Assembly: GCA_900660155.1 (NCBI GenBank)
Contig: CABFPE010000005.1
Coordinates: forward strand, 2,516,793 to 2,580,792
Source: Hofstenia miamia
Lineage: Eukaryota > Xenacoelomorpha > Acoela > Hofsteniidae
Direction of reading: 5' to 3'
DNA length: 64,000 nucleotides
Shown here piece after piece: positions 1 to 12,567 of the stretch (positions within the stretch are counted from its first letter, which is position 1; every line of letters starts with the position of its first letter). The translations under genes and the position numbers were made by a program. Under the pieces are notes generated by a model, which was given only the letters and a program-made list of their open reading frames with translations, searched no databases and was not told the DNA's origin.

Positions 1-12
1 ATATATATATAC
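1..12. repeat. (TA)n microsatellite at window edge
   Basis: Six AT dinucleotides at the first bases of the window; probably continues to the left. Confidence 0.7.
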
Positions 13-49
13 TAAAGAATAGTTCCCCTCCTCAGAAAAAAAGCTGGGT

Positions 50-345
50 GCGCCCCTGGTTCCACCAGAGTTTACAGTAAATCAAGTGCATCAGTCCCTG
101 TGTAAAATTAAGAAGAGAGTATGTGGCCACGACGAGCTTCCTTACTGGCTGATCAAACAGAATGCCCACAAATTTGCTGAAGTTCTTTCCCATGTGTACA
201 GTCATCTCAAAGAAATACAATGAAACTCTGAAGCCAAACCAGTTTAGATTTCGTAAGAACATATCTAGAAAGATGCCATCTTCAAATGACTATGTAAAGA
301 TAATTGCTGTTGACGGAAGCAAAGCATTTGACCACAAGGAAAACT
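50..345 (+). mobile_element. LINE reverse-transcriptase fragment (CR1/Jockey-like)
   Basis: Translating the + strand gives pieces of a non-LTR retrotransposon reverse transcriptase in order. First comes the start of the RT domain (FTVNQVHQSLCKIKK, then CGHDELPYWLIKQ, which matches the usual K-x-x-GxDgIP-x-x-L/I pattern). Next is a QFRFR motif (normally QFGFR). Last is VKIIAVDGSKAFDH, the family's catalytic strand motif D-x-SKAFD with its first aspartate. The pieces lie in different frames and the spacing between them is shorter than in an intact RT, so it is internally deleted and dead. No 5' end, endonuclease domain or 3' tail is present. It abuts the piggyBac relic that starts about 40 bases downstream. 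Confidence 0.6.
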
Positions 346-385
346 AACATGTGTAATTTCTTTTTTAGCGTAGAACTGATACATA

Positions 386-2328
386 ATGGCAAAAAGAAAA
401 ATTACTGTTCAGCAAGCCATAGAAGATATTCTCTGCTTTGTTGAAAATGAAGACAATTACTTTGAAGACAACAATGATCTAACATATCTGTATGATGATG
501 GTGATCTTGAAGCTGCAACTTCAGAAAGTGATAGTGATTCTGGCAGTGGTGATGAAAATGTATCTGATAATGAAACTAAACATTCCCGCACCAACAGGCC
601 GCCAACTAAACTTCTCACTCGGGTGCATTTGGTAAATTCCATCGACAACTCTTTAGATACAGCATGATATGACAAACATGACTTTGGTCTGGTTGATGAT
701 GAGAAGAAGGCTAAGGCACTAGCTGGTTACATGGGTCCAAAGAAAAAGCCAAAAACAGGAAAATTTCCTTGGACTAACTTGGCTCCCAAAAGTGTTCGTC
801 TACAAAGATCTTGTGACATTCTAGGTGAATCTGTGTTGATGAAACTCTTACCGCATGCTTCTGGAATTGTTTTTATTACTGATGCGTTCAATACTTTATT
901 TTCATATGAGATGGTTGACCTTGTTTTAAGGCACACAGAAGGTAAAATTGAGTATGTAAAAGAACATATCTGAGCATCGTCTACAGCCTGATAAGACCAC
1001 TTACATTCGAGCGCTTACCAATAAGGGAATTTTGTTTTTATGCCAGAGGGCTTCTTGGACAATCCATGAACAAAGTTAAAATGCTATTCTCTGAAACTGC
1101 TGGCAATCCTGTGTTCAGTGGTACAATATCTAAGCACCATTTCACTTTTTTGCTTTCCGTGTTATCCTTTGATAATGCTGACATGCGCCATGACCGCAGG
1201 AAATCAGATCGGTTTACTGAAACACAGGAAACAATTATATTCAATGAGAAAATGAAAAGTGTTTGTTTACCTTCAGAATTTCTCTTTATTTATGAAACAC
1301 TTTATGCCATGAGACATCAAATTGGTTTCAGGGAATTTAACCCAAACAAGCTGACCAAGCACGGTTTGTTCTACAAGTCATTGAATCATGCACGCATTCC
1401 ATTTACATATCAGATTCTTCCTTATGGTGGTAAACTTAAATATGGCCATGACACCGCTTCTCAATTTGTACGGAAAATGTTAACGGTCAGGGCAGTCATG
1501 AAAACAGAATAAGCCTTAGCAAGGTGAAATCTCAATGTCAAGAATGTGGAAATTGTGTTTGTGATGCTCACCCAAACCTGATATGTCAAAAACATTTGTA
1601 ATACTTCTGTAATTATATACCGCTGAACAGACATTTTCGCAGTCGTGTGTGCTGTGTTTTTTTTAGAGTCTTCTTATTTGAGTATACATAGTTCATTTGT
1701 TATTTAAATTGTTTCCAAGTATGTTATGCTTCTTTGTGTGTCTAAAACTATAAAAACGAATTGGGGAACATAACATAGCTCAGGTATTATTCCATGTCAA
1801 AAACACAAGATTTCGACTTTTTTCGCATAAATTTGCAATAATTAGTGACGTCACCACATGATATTTATTAAAATTGCACTTTATGTAATACTGAATTGTT
1901 TTCTACATAACAAGCAACATTTGTACCGAATTCCATGTCAAAATATCAATTCTACACTAAGTTATGATAACTTGTGCGTAAAAATGGAAAAAACTATTTT
2001 TGCGCGCTATTTTTGAATTATGCTAAATTTACTCTTCCCGGTAGGATTTTTTCTTATAGTTAAGTCATTGTTCGTAGTATTTTCTGACTATATGTTATAT
2101 TTTCTTGGAAAATTTGGAAACAGAACAAAAAAGAATTGTGGGTGATTTTCTGGAATTGTTGAGATATTTCATGACATTTTTTTTTCAAAGTCATATCAAG
2201 GATAGATTGAACTAACTCTAGTCAAAATTTGAGGCTAATAGCTCAATCCTATCAAAAGTTATAAAGCTAGAGCACTTTGTGCTCGGCCTGCGGTTTCTAA
2301 AGACCTAAAAATCCCAGGGCTAGTAGGG
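386..2328 (+). mobile_element. piggyBac-type DNA transposon, broken
   Basis: A decayed piggyBac (DDE_Tnp_1_7) transposase reads from 386 in at least three open pieces. 386-667 is the acidic N-terminal leader. About 668-972 follows and includes the basic GPKKKPKTGKFPW stretch. 1066-1512 contains the core, including YETLYAMRHQIGFREFNPNK and the following LTKHGLFYKSLNHARIPFTYQ, where intact relatives read DE-TLYPMRHQI and NPNKPAKYG. The remainder of the DDE domain is missing. The end of the family's cysteine-rich C-terminal domain is reached at about 1513-1600 (CQECGNCVCDAHPNLIC). The right end is readable: GGGCTAGTAGGG at 2317-2328 followed by TTAA at 2329-2332, the hallmark of piggyBac termini. 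No matching left end precedes 386, so the 5' end is lost or interrupted by the LINE fragment. Confidence 0.8.
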
Positions 2329-2742
2329 TTAATGAGAATAAATTAAAGAAGTTCTTCAATATATTGATCAACCTGTTATTGATAATGTCTATGATATATA
2401 TCATCTCAGGAAATTCTACGAACAGTTATTGATTCATCTGCTCAAAAAAGGTGAAAAAAATGGACATGAATGAAAAATCTTGAACTAAGCATATAAGCTA
2501 ATCACAAAAGTTGGAGTATTGAAAGATGCGATCAAAATATGGTATTTAAAACGAAGCAATCAAAACTCAATTGGGTAGGAACTTTCACTCTATCAAGATG
2601 TCAAACTGTCTTCATCACTTGACAGCTGATTTGATATAGAAAGACATAGATTTTGATGCATAACAAAAACCTGGTTTAAAGATTCTATCTCTAGGGACAA
2701 TGTTAAAATTCCTGGTTACCTTATTGTTCGTATCTATTTGAA

Positions 2743-2747
<5 letters not shown>

Positions 2748-2779
<32 letters not shown>
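2748..2779. repeat. (TA)n microsatellite
   Basis: About 16 TA units. It is followed by a purine-rich, slightly more GC-rich patch (2800-2940) that I could not assign. Confidence 0.9.
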
Positions 2780-2781
<2 letters not shown>

Positions 2782-3468
2782 GAATGACTTTATTTAGCTG
2801 CTGAAGGCAGACACTCCAAATATATACAAACATGTGAAGTTTTACGGCAGCGAGGACAGCCACGGGAGATAAAGTAAGAGCAGATGGAAGAGGAGGCGAA
2901 GTTAGAGAATGGCTCAGCAAAGACGAAAGACATCAAAGGTAAACCTTCTCGTATGATTGATTTATAAGATATTCGATTTGTAATAAATAGTCCAGAACAG
3001 TCCAACTATTTCTAATGGCTGTCACAGAACTCTTGTTTATTTTGATGTAATTTGATAAAATGTATTCATAATATTTAAATTTTGCAAATATTTGCACTAT
3101 TTTAATAAATATTGAAGATATTAAAATTATCAAGATTTATTGAATATATATCATATTGATATATTTCTACAAACATCATGATATTACCCATCTTTGGCTC
3201 CACTACAAGCCGCCATCATAAATATGTTAACCTCTTGAGAACCAAATTTATCAGCAATATATGTTTTAATTATTTAATGCAATCTAATAGTAGTGAGTAC
3301 GGCATATTTAAGATATATGCAACGAAAAAATGTTATTTTTTATCTATTTTTATTATATCAACTATCATAAATATAAACTTGGTGCTATATGGAATTTATA
3401 TTGGGAAATTAAGAACTGAATTTTAAGTGATTCTGCAATTTAGACTCAATTTTTACGCACTCAAAAAT

Positions 3469-3492
3469 TATATATATATATATATATATATC
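3469..3492. repeat. (TA)n microsatellite
   Basis: About 11 TA units in AT-rich noncoding DNA. Confidence 0.85.
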
Positions 3493-4080
3493 AATTCAAG
3501 AGAACTTTAAATATGAACAAGATATCAAATTTTAGTATTGGAATGTTCATATTTCTGGGTGTCTTTTCTATTTGGTATTATGCATCAGTTAAAAAATGTT
3601 CTTCCGTATCTTGGATTCGTAGCATCTGTTGAGATTAATATATCGAATTATCCCAGTGATTGTGAATGTTGAAAATTATGTTTGCATATATATTAGGGTG
3701 ATTTAGGGTGTATATGAGGTTTCCTTATATAAAATTACTTGTTATAAACTTGCTTAAATTTTATAATCATATTTAAGGTTTTTTAAGGGAATGTTCTGCC
3801 TCCATCCTTAATTAAATTGCAAGATACACCACTGGTCAGAAACACTTTGTATCTAATCACCACCATACCGCAAAAAAGTAGTTAACGATGTTAAAATTAG
3901 ATCCAAAAACACTACAAATCAAGCTAATAATTCGTCAAAAATATCTGCAACATGTAGTATTGTATTGTAGAAGGTCATTCATTAACAGACACTAAATTTA
4001 GTGTTTGACATCTTTCTTCCAATGATCTTAAAAAATTTTCTCCGAAATTGTCGTACATATTAGAATTAAGAAGTGTTTAA

Positions 4081-4282
4081 CACTAGAAAAGCGAGAATAG
4101 GACAAAATGACATTTAAGCATATTTTATTTGCTTCGTCATTTATTCAGCAAAAACACTAGAAGGCACATATACTTCCAATTATGTTGATAATATCATTGG
4201 ATGAGCTATTTGTAGAAAATTTGTTTCGCATTGGAAACATCAGATATAAAATAATTCTCAAGGAGTAATCGCTGTTCTAGTG
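4081..4282. mobile_element. piggyBac-type MITE, copy A
   Basis: A 202-bp element begins CACTAGAAAAGCGA directly after TTAA (4077-4080). It ends with the inverse of CACTAGAACAGCGA directly before TTAT (4283-4286). The terminal inverted repeats match at 13 of 14 positions. The flanking tetranucleotides are TTAA and a one-base variant, the target-site duplication expected of piggyBac-type transposition. It has no coding capacity. The same ends occur at 53651-53855 and, less completely, at 14351-14549. Confidence 0.7.
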
Positions 4283-4286
4283 TTAT

Positions 4287-7200
4287 ATACTTTACAATTA
4301 GGGAAAGAAACGCACTCTATTTGCTTAGACAAGAAGCGAGGAAAATTTTCTCCAATGCGTTAATTTTTTACATGTTAACGCGTTAATATATATTAATTTT
4401 CAAGCAATTGTTCGCATTTGTGACCGTTTTTTTAACGTACTCACCAAATAAATATTTATTCTAAAATGCCAATACTAAGGCATTGCTTTCCAAATCAATG
4501 CAAGAACAAATATCTCTTAGTGTTGATATTGATCTCATGGCGCCCGATTATTCTCTAGCAAGAAAGCGGCGAATCCAAATCGATACGTTAGTTTTAAAGG
4601 GTAAAAACTATTTTTAACTCACGCTTTAACAAGTTAACTTCTCTCAGCCCTGGTCGCCATAAACTCTTTTATTGAAGCCTGTGTGAATGGCAATATTGTA
4701 ATCATTTGGATCATTCGATTTTTGTCGAGTAAATGACCCTACTGTCTATTTGAAGAGCAATCCTATATTACAACCCTACTCGCAGATATTTATAGTAACA
4801 TGAAAGGAAAACGTCCCAGCATCTTTCACATTTTATCACCGCGATATGTTTGAAAAAAAAAATCATTTTCGTGTTAGTGCGCCATCTAGCGAATTTAGGA
4901 ATATGTTCTGTTTTTTAACCTTAACAGCTGATTTACTCTTTCAATATGGGTCAGGTATGTTTATATGGATTCTTATTAATTTAAAATTACCCATTGCAGA
5001 ACAATATCTAAGTATTTCTGCTAAAAATTTCCAGTGTTATCATTTTTCAAAAATTCTTGTGAAATATATATTTTCGATTTTGGGGCTAAAATTTAGACAT
5101 TTAAACCCAAATTGGTAGGAAGAGTTGTTATCCACAACGTTAAGTTCAGCTATGCCATTTTTATGTGCTCTTACATATAATTAAACCCTTTCGTTTTTTA
5201 GCAGTAAAAACAAAAACCAAGCAGCAAATATTGTCTGTATCTCAGAAGCGATTTCGTCTGAATCTGTGAAGAATGTATACATACTTCACTAACTTACAGA
5301 CTAAAAGATCAGCAACTAAATTTGCTAAAATGTTGACATTCAAATTTTCCATTTTGTAGTTAAATGTGACAGGCTTAATATTCATACTTATTTATTTCCA
5401 ACTCTGCCTCATCCAATATTTAATGGTTACCGAAAGCATTGCGGTATTGGGGATTATGAGAATAATCAATATTAATTTTGAGATTGTTTTATAAGAGATC
5501 AGCGATGCTTTTTGTATAATGGGTTTATGGGGGTGAATAATTTTTTTTTAGTATATTTAAAATTTCTTTAGCAAACACCCATGCTTATAAATTCTTGATA
5601 TTTACAATGGAATTATAATAAAATAATCTAAATTCTATTTTCGTAATTTAGGTTATTAGAACCCGACTGTACATTCTTAAAAGTACAGTATCACTAGTTA
5701 TTCGCGGAATTGATTCTATTTCTCTCCCTCAAATCCCAAAATTTTAAGCAAAAAATGAATTTATAATTGCCTAATAGAAAATTAATGTGTTTTTCATTAT
5801 GGGTTGAAATGATGTAAGAATCGATTTTTTCTAATAACGGGTGTATGGAGTGCGACGGGCAGACATATCGGTCAATTTGTGTAGGTGCGAAGGACAAACC
5901 GAGCGCTAGCCTAAGTAATAGTATAGTAACATATAATAATGCTAAGTTAAAATAGAAAATATATCGGTATACATACTGTAGCATCTCTTTCCCATTTTTT
6001 ATCTTATATTAACGGACACTATCCTAAAAATACTTATTTTGAGAAAAATAACCCCGCCATGTGAATCCTCATTTTTCTGGAAATTTACAGTATGAAATTA
6101 ATATTTTAAAAGAGAATTACATTTTTGTGTTTTTTAAAGATAATGGGCATGACCAAGAATGGCACTTTCATTTTTTTGATTTGTGAACTTTATTTTGCAA
6201 AGTGACCAATATCAAGCATTTTTAGTGTTTTTCTAAATATATTTTTTTAAATACCCCTCTCATACCTATTCTTTATAAATTGGACAAAATGAAAATGACA
6301 TTGCCTAGATAAACTCATCTTCCAAAACTGTAGAAAATTTCAGATTATTATCTACAAAAATGGTCGAGCTATGATGTCACAGGTATAATGAAAAATAGAA
6401 AAAATCAATTTACAGGAAACACCAAAAAACTGATTTAATAACTGTGTATATGCATGTGACTTGGTGGAAAAAATGCTCTTTTTAGTGCACTGTGTGTATT
6501 TTGCTATAAAATGTTGGAATGCCTGTATTAAATGATAGTCTTAGAATCTAAATCTGTTAAAAATGAAAATGCATTTTTGAGAATTACCATGATTATTCAG
6601 GATAGTACCAACCTAAGATTATTTAAAAAATTTAAATCAATATTAAAAATTTTTCTCTAAGAAATGTGATTTCGGTAAAAACATGTAAATTCTTACTATA
6701 CCTAATGTTCAGAAAATGCGGCGGTTTAATAACTCTCAAATACTTTGCATTCTGAAGATATACTTCTGAGTTGGCTTAGAATTGGTTCAGCAGGGTTCTC
6801 GAAAGATGAAAATCAAAGAAGAGGAAATTCTCTATCTTGTGGTGCTTTCAGATTTTAAGTATATTTAATAGTTTGTAAGTTATAAGTGTTTGAAAGTTTT
6901 TTTGAGGAAACCATTACATATTTTGAAAAATTCCTAGTAGAATTAGGGTTAAGCTTTAAAAGCAATTTTTCCGCAAAGTTTGAAGTTCGGTCTGTAAAAG
7001 TTTCTTTGATTCAAAAATTACTTTTAGACTAGTGCATTAAATTATTGGAAGAATGATTCGCCATTAATATCTGTAGACATTTAATTTACTGATCGTTTTA
7101 TTGCACTCTGTTTTAAATTTCCTGTATCATATTAAATTATGAATCTTAATCAAACCAAAATTCGCACAAATATGAAGAGAACTCTTTTATTATTCCAAAA

Positions 7201-8060
7201 TATTATATTTAGTTATACTTTAAATTGCAAATTTATCATGATAAGAAATTGCTCGACTGGTGTTTGGGCACTGCTGTAATATCTAACATTCATATATGTT
7301 CTTTATGCAGTGAATGTATATACATATAGATATCGAGACCATGTCATTGGTGTCTACAACTTAATAAGCGAAATTCATTTAGTTATTGTTTTACTTTGGA
7401 ACATAAATTTAACAAATGAATTTTTTCATCAGCACGTGTTACTGGTATTCTCTGCTCACTCATAAAACCCATGCAATTTAATACCACGTGTGTTTACCAA
7501 ACTTTAATTTGGATGAGATTTTCCATAGGGTGAATTACCGACTCCTATTTGGTTGACAATATAAAAGTGGTTTTATTTTCCTAAATGAGGTGCCGTTTCA
7601 ATTAGTCTTTGTAGAATGCTTCTATTTGCTTTTGCCCAAGGCATACTTAGCGAATGCAAATGCTCGTTTTTATTGATTCGATTTATGATGGAATGAGCAT
7701 TTTATAATTAGCGTCTGTTATATTTGTTAGGCAGAAGTCAGGGTATTTGCCATTTAGTGTTTCTATTCTCTTTGGCTAGCAAGTAGTTTAGTCTTAACAT
7801 CGGTATCAATCATCAATTACGTCAAATGTTTAAATTAATTAAATTAATATTCTCTGTGAACTTTGCCGCTTATTGTACGGCATTGTTCACGTTTCCTTTA
7901 AATTTATTCGATTTCCATCACGATCTTTCACTCATTAGCGTCAATTATCAAAAATACCTTATTTTGTTAGTTCATTAGAATTGGTTGACACTGTTTGTGC
8001 CTTAGCTTCACAAATGCCTATTATTTTGTTTTGAAAATATTATTTATTTAATTAAAACTG
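4287..8060. other. AT-rich DNA without recognised gene
   Basis: Only short chance open frames occur. 4360-4640 contains GTTAACGCG and GTTAACTTG motifs and a CAGCCCTGG-like end that may belong to a decayed hAT-type miniature element. I could not pair its ends. Confidence 0.45.
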
Positions 8061-8424
8061 TAAGATGCGGCGATTTAAAACAATCGAAAATATGAATCGC
8101 TTTACAACTCATAATCGAAAAAAAATTGAAATGAATGAAAAAATCGAAAAATTTCAAACTTTGTTAGTCGCACTGCTAGAAAGTGGCACAGTATCGGTGG
8201 GGTCGTAAAAAATATAACATAAGTTGCTTAATCTTGAAATACTGTTTTGGCTTAATATAAAGGTTAATGTGAAAAGGCGCAATTCAGTTTTTCAGTTTTT
8301 GCCACACCTGGTTCAAAACAGTCAGGACTTGCAAAAAATTGTAAAAATCGAAATCGAAATTATGAACCGATTCATTTCTAAGTAATCGATCGAAATCTAA
8401 AAATTCAAAATTGCCGTATCCTGG
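8061..8424. mobile_element. possible hAT-type MITE, diverged
   Basis: The left end reads GATGCGGCGATTT (8064-8076). The right end, on the opposite strand, reads GATACGGCAATTT (8409-8421 region). The two are inverted to each other with two mismatches. The interior carries several ATCGAAA-type motifs near both ends, suggesting longer imperfect inverted repeats. No convincing 8-bp target duplication is left. Confidence 0.4.
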
Positions 8425-8737
8425 AAATTTACCATTTGTGTGAAATGTATTCTTAAATACGGTTTTTTATCAGCTGAATTTCTATGAGGATGAAAGGCTG
8501 ATTTCCGATAGTGCTCCAATGAACATTTTCTGAAAAAAGAATATTTCCATTATCAAAATACCTAATATTTGGGTTGTAGTAATTTGCTTCAGACAGCTGT
8601 TCCTATTTAAACGATGTCTAAAATTAACTTTAATGTTCTCCAGTTATCAAATATAACAATTTGGTTTCATGTAATTTAGTTATTGTTATGAAAACAAATT
8701 GTAATTTCTAATAATTAACTAATTTACACATTTTTAG

Positions 8738-8804
8738 TTGATTCTGGCATATCCGCTCATTTCTGTGATACTTTTGATAATGTCTGTAAAGATACATTCG
8801 GAAC
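8738..8804 (+). CDS. unassigned candidate exon (67 bp)
   Basis: The segment is bounded by a strong acceptor (TTTTTAG, ending 8737) and a consensus donor (AC|GTAAGT at 8805). The frame entered in phase 1 is open and reads DSGISAHFCDTFDNVCKDT then FG. The cysteine spacing and the NVCKDTFG ending resemble part of a calcium-binding EGF module. It leaves in phase 2, so it cannot join directly to the UNC-5 Ig1 exon at 22547, which is entered in phase 1 (or phase 0). It could be an upstream exon of that receptor with another small exon between, an exon of a different gene, or chance. The product is not recognised with certainty. Confidence 0.3.
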
Positions 8805-11189
8805 GTAAGTTGATTTAAATCATCCCATAGATATTATTTTTATCGACATACAGTTAGATTATTTATTTTATACGTGACTAGGTGCAAGTTGAAATGATAA
8901 GAGCTTCACTACACTCAGATTTTGCTTAAAGGATTTTATAATATGCTATAATGTGATAACTATGAATTTCTATGTAATTCTTTTTCAATTTCTGCTGTTT
9001 TTCAAGGACATCATACCGGGTTACTAAAACAAGAACTAATGCGAAATGAGTCAGAGTGAGCTAATTTATAACTATCATGTAAACATTATAATCCGACCTT
9101 AGACCTGATCTATTAATGTTAGGTACATTCTTAAGCGTTGTGTAATCGATTAGATATAGGTTGATCCAATCACCACATTGAGTATGCATAGTTACATTTT
9201 ATTTTATTAAAAATACGAGGACAAGAATAACATAATTAAAGTTATTTTGCGTTAGGGTTTTTTATTATTTTCATTGGTTTGTTAAACATAGCATCCGAAT
9301 AAACTTGCAATAATCATATCGAAACCATGAACGCATTGTGCATATTTTAGACGATAATTATACTGGTATTATTGTACAGTCCTGTATTAATACAAGAATT
9401 TATAACTGGACAATGTGAAAATGGGACATGTCACAAAACATGCTTCTATGTAATAATGTCGAGTTGTCTTTGTGTTTATCACCAAAAATCGTGAGGAATG
9501 GTCGATGTGATTTTGTATGATTATTTTAAAAGTGGACATCGCATAACTAAATAATTAATATTTGCCTGATCCTCACTATGTAGCCTCAATTACGGCGATC
9601 GCCGCAGAAGAATATTTTATACTTAAGGCTGTAATTTTACGCACTTGGTAATTCCTTGTGGCGTAGACATGTTTATTAACGCGGTTTTACTGAAACCTGT
9701 TATCATTGTAAGTGTGGCAAATTATGATATCTAATCACTGTTTAAAGATGTTATCACACTAACCTTATCTTCCCGTGGCATCCTACATAGAAATTACCTG
9801 TTCTTAAAACCTGTTCCTTGTATACGAACCATATTTAACACGTTTTCTGTCATACCTGTTACTATTAATAATTCGAAACATTTTTTATTGTTTTGTTGTG
9901 TAGAATTGTTACATGGTTAGTTTTATTTAACAAATATCAGTCCATGTGCTCAATGGGAAGTTTATGCCAGTGTAATTTGGGCTGTCGGTTTGGTGATTTT
10001 CTTGGTGTCCGCAGTACTATCGTTGATTTTTGTTTATAAAATATTTTAATAAAGGTAGTTATTTCGGATGTAAACATCTCATGTAAACAAATCTGTAATA
10101 AAATGGATTCAGTAATAACATTTGTAATGTATTTGATCTTTTATTTTTTGTTTTGGCGTTATTTTGTGTTTAGTTATCGAATGTCCGCAAAGCCAGAACA
10201 GAGAGATTGCAAAATGTATAGTTTTCACATATTTTAATTTATGTGCATTGGTATGCGGTTATTTTCACAATTTATACCATTTTAAATAAGACAAGAATTG
10301 GTAAATTCTTGGAAATAATTGAAAGTGGATGAGGATTATTTGAAGTCTGCGAGTTAAAACTTAGATGTTTGCGCGAGTTTAGGCCTCCTATTTCTAAATT
10401 ATTTATCTTTAAACCTTTAATTAAGAGGACAAACAGTTCTTCTACATTTATAAATTTTTTTCCAAGCCCGTTAGGAATTTGGCAGTCATGAGGCATAGAT
10501 ATATCTATTAGTCATTAAATGCAATGTTGAAATTTTTTACAATTGGGGTACCTAAAGTACTTGAAAAAATTAACTAATTTTCATTTAAAAGTCCAATCTT
10601 TTGAATTCTCTGAAGCCTAGTATTCATGTAAATATAAGGCTTAAGAGCCATGGTATCAATAACCAACCTTAACTGTTTCTTGATATATAGATACACCTTC
10701 TAAACCCCTTGAGAAAGGCCGTGGTCACTAAGGTCTTGATCCCCCACTAGGCCATTCAAAAGAACGAATGTTATGAATAACTTGTTGCACAACACTAAAT
10801 GATCCGTTTTCAAAAATTTCAAATAAAGACGTATTTTTTGTTTGTAATTGCATAGCAATTATTCAGAAACAGTCAAGTGTCTTGCTATGATATCTATTCC
10901 GACAGTTGAATATCATTGAAAGTAAGACATTCCATTAGTTGTTCCATAGCTTCTAAGATAAAAGAAGAATTATCAGTGCTTAAATAGATAAACGTGTAAG
11001 TAACGCACACTATACAGTTATCTCTGTTTTCATACGAAGCTTTCAATTCTGTTCCGCTTTATTCTTCAATTAATGCGATGTTTGTGAGAAAAAACATTCC
11101 AGCCATTCAGCAGTGAAGATTTGTTAATGAAAATTAGTGAAAACCAAACACTTTACATTCGAAATTCCCATCAACCCCTCGTGAATGCT
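8805..11189. other. AT-rich DNA without recognised gene
   Basis: Nothing recognisable apart from short chance frames. A perfect 12-bp palindrome, CGGCGATCGCCG, sits at 9593-9604 in otherwise AT-rich sequence. Confidence 0.45.
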
Positions 11190-11304
11190 TGTCGAGCCCC
11201 CTTAAACGATAAAGCTGGCTACGGACCTGGGGGGCTGGGTCCCCAATCGAATTCAACAAGGTGGGCTGAGCACCCCTTCGTTTACACCCCTGTTCTAGGT
11301 CAAG
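11190..11304 (-). repeat. hAT-like dispersed repeat, copy 1 (partial)
   Basis: On the minus strand this reads CAGGGGTGTAAACGAAGGGG, then GTGCTCAGCCCACCTTGTTG. The same order occurs at 32289-32495 (CAGGGGTGTACTCACGGGGG then GTGCTCAG and CACCTTGTTAA). A diverged version is at 27954-28140. The CAGGGGTGTA end is typical in form for hAT-type elements. No transposase is encoded. Confidence 0.55.
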
Positions 11305-11999
11305 TACATTCTGTTTCTTTGCAATACTCCTATCCTAGCCTAATATGTTTACATTTTTCTAACGTAAGTTAAAGATGTTTTGAGAAAATATCTAGTACAT
11401 TTCATGTTCAAGCTACTATTTTTACCTCAACTCTTTAGTTCTAGTTCTCATTTGAATTATTTTTTAGATTATTTTTTCTACTTTGACAGTTTACTGTCTC
11501 CAACTTCCGTCATTATCGATAGTATTCCTCAAATAACCTACTGTCCAACAAAGTGGTTGTTTTAATTGCACTTCTCGAAGGCTTTGGAATTGGATCTTAA
11601 GTTTACTTTGAGATACGTTGGTGCAAGTAATTTCTTTGAAACCTCGCTTATTATTTCGTTCACTGTAGAATTGTTTCCCGCCATTTGTAATTGAAGTAGT
11701 CATTAATTTCCAAATGTCTTCTTCACTATTCTTTTTTAAAAACTCACCGCGTTTTCATTATATTTAATTAATCCAAATGGGATGAATTTTTTGTTGAATA
11801 CACGCATATTTGATTCATCTTTAATAATTGGAAATTCAACATGTCAATTTTAACACAGAATTTGGGAGTAAATTTATTCAAAGTCTTCCATTAAAATCAT
11901 TTTAGAGCCACCTGTAAATACGTCAACATTTGCAGTTTCCCTCATTAAAATGGCTGTACGCATCATTTCAAAGTATTCCGAAATGACAGAAATAATTTT
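11305..11999. other. AT-rich DNA without recognised gene
   Basis: No recognisable coding or repeat structure. Short open frames on both strands look like chance. Confidence 0.45.
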
Positions 12000-12470
12000 A
12001 GCGAAATCCAACATTTTAGTTCATTTAAGCTTAGTATATGATTAAATTTTACATTATTCTGAAAAAAACTCACCTATTACAATATATTTAGCTTTTCAAG
12101 CAAGCGATTACTCAAGATTTTCTCAGAAACGGAGACATCTAAATTGTGATCTACTTGAGTAAGCAAAATTGGGGAGAAGCCCTGTGAAACTGTCGAAATA
12201 CGAAAAAGCTCTGAAGATACATCTCACCATATAAATTTTTATTACTTTCATAATTTTTTACTAAATGATCAATGTTGATGGGGGCATTCCACCATGTCTC
12301 CTTTTGCGTGCTCCCTTGTTTTCAAAAGCTATGATGTCGCAATCTATATCATAGGTCAATACATGGTATTGATAATTCCCAATGTGATAGATTTAATACG
12401 TTTTGTAAATATGGTTTGCAAGTAAAATTCAATAACAGAGTCCGTGATTTTTTGTGTATTTAGCGAAGTT
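12000..12470 (-). repeat. dispersed repeat, inverted relative of 63740-64000
   Basis: The minus strand contains GACTCTGTTATTGA, then GCAAACCATATTTACA, ATCAATACCATG, TATTGACCTAT and ACATGGTGGAATGCCCCC. The same words occur in the same order on the + strand at about 63820-63955. By eye the similarity is high but broken by small indels (for example about 25 extra bases before ACATGG in this copy). The limits are uncertain; only the part nearest 12250-12440 aligns firmly. No protein is recognised, so the element class is unknown. Confidence 0.6.
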
Positions 12471-12567
12471 TTCATAGTTTTATACTGTTGATTTTGCGGT
12501 CTACAGCGATGTATTGTTAAATGTTTAATTTTTTTGGACCAGAATTATAATGCATAGTTACACTAAT

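Larger units (their letters stand above)
2333..4076. other. AT-rich DNA without recognised gene
   Basis: No open reading frame with recognisable similarity. It contains (TA)n tracts at 2748-2779 and 3469-3492. The patch at 2800-2940 is richer in G and A and open for about 25 codons, but it gives no recognisable protein. Confidence 0.5.

Noticed and set aside
2790-3005. Purine-rich patch with minus-strand frame containing several cysteines
   Set aside because: No splice signals or recognisable domain; cysteine spacing is not that of a known zinc module.
9593-9604. Perfect palindrome CGGCGATCGCCG
   Set aside because: An isolated 12-bp palindrome with no partner sites or adjacent gene.
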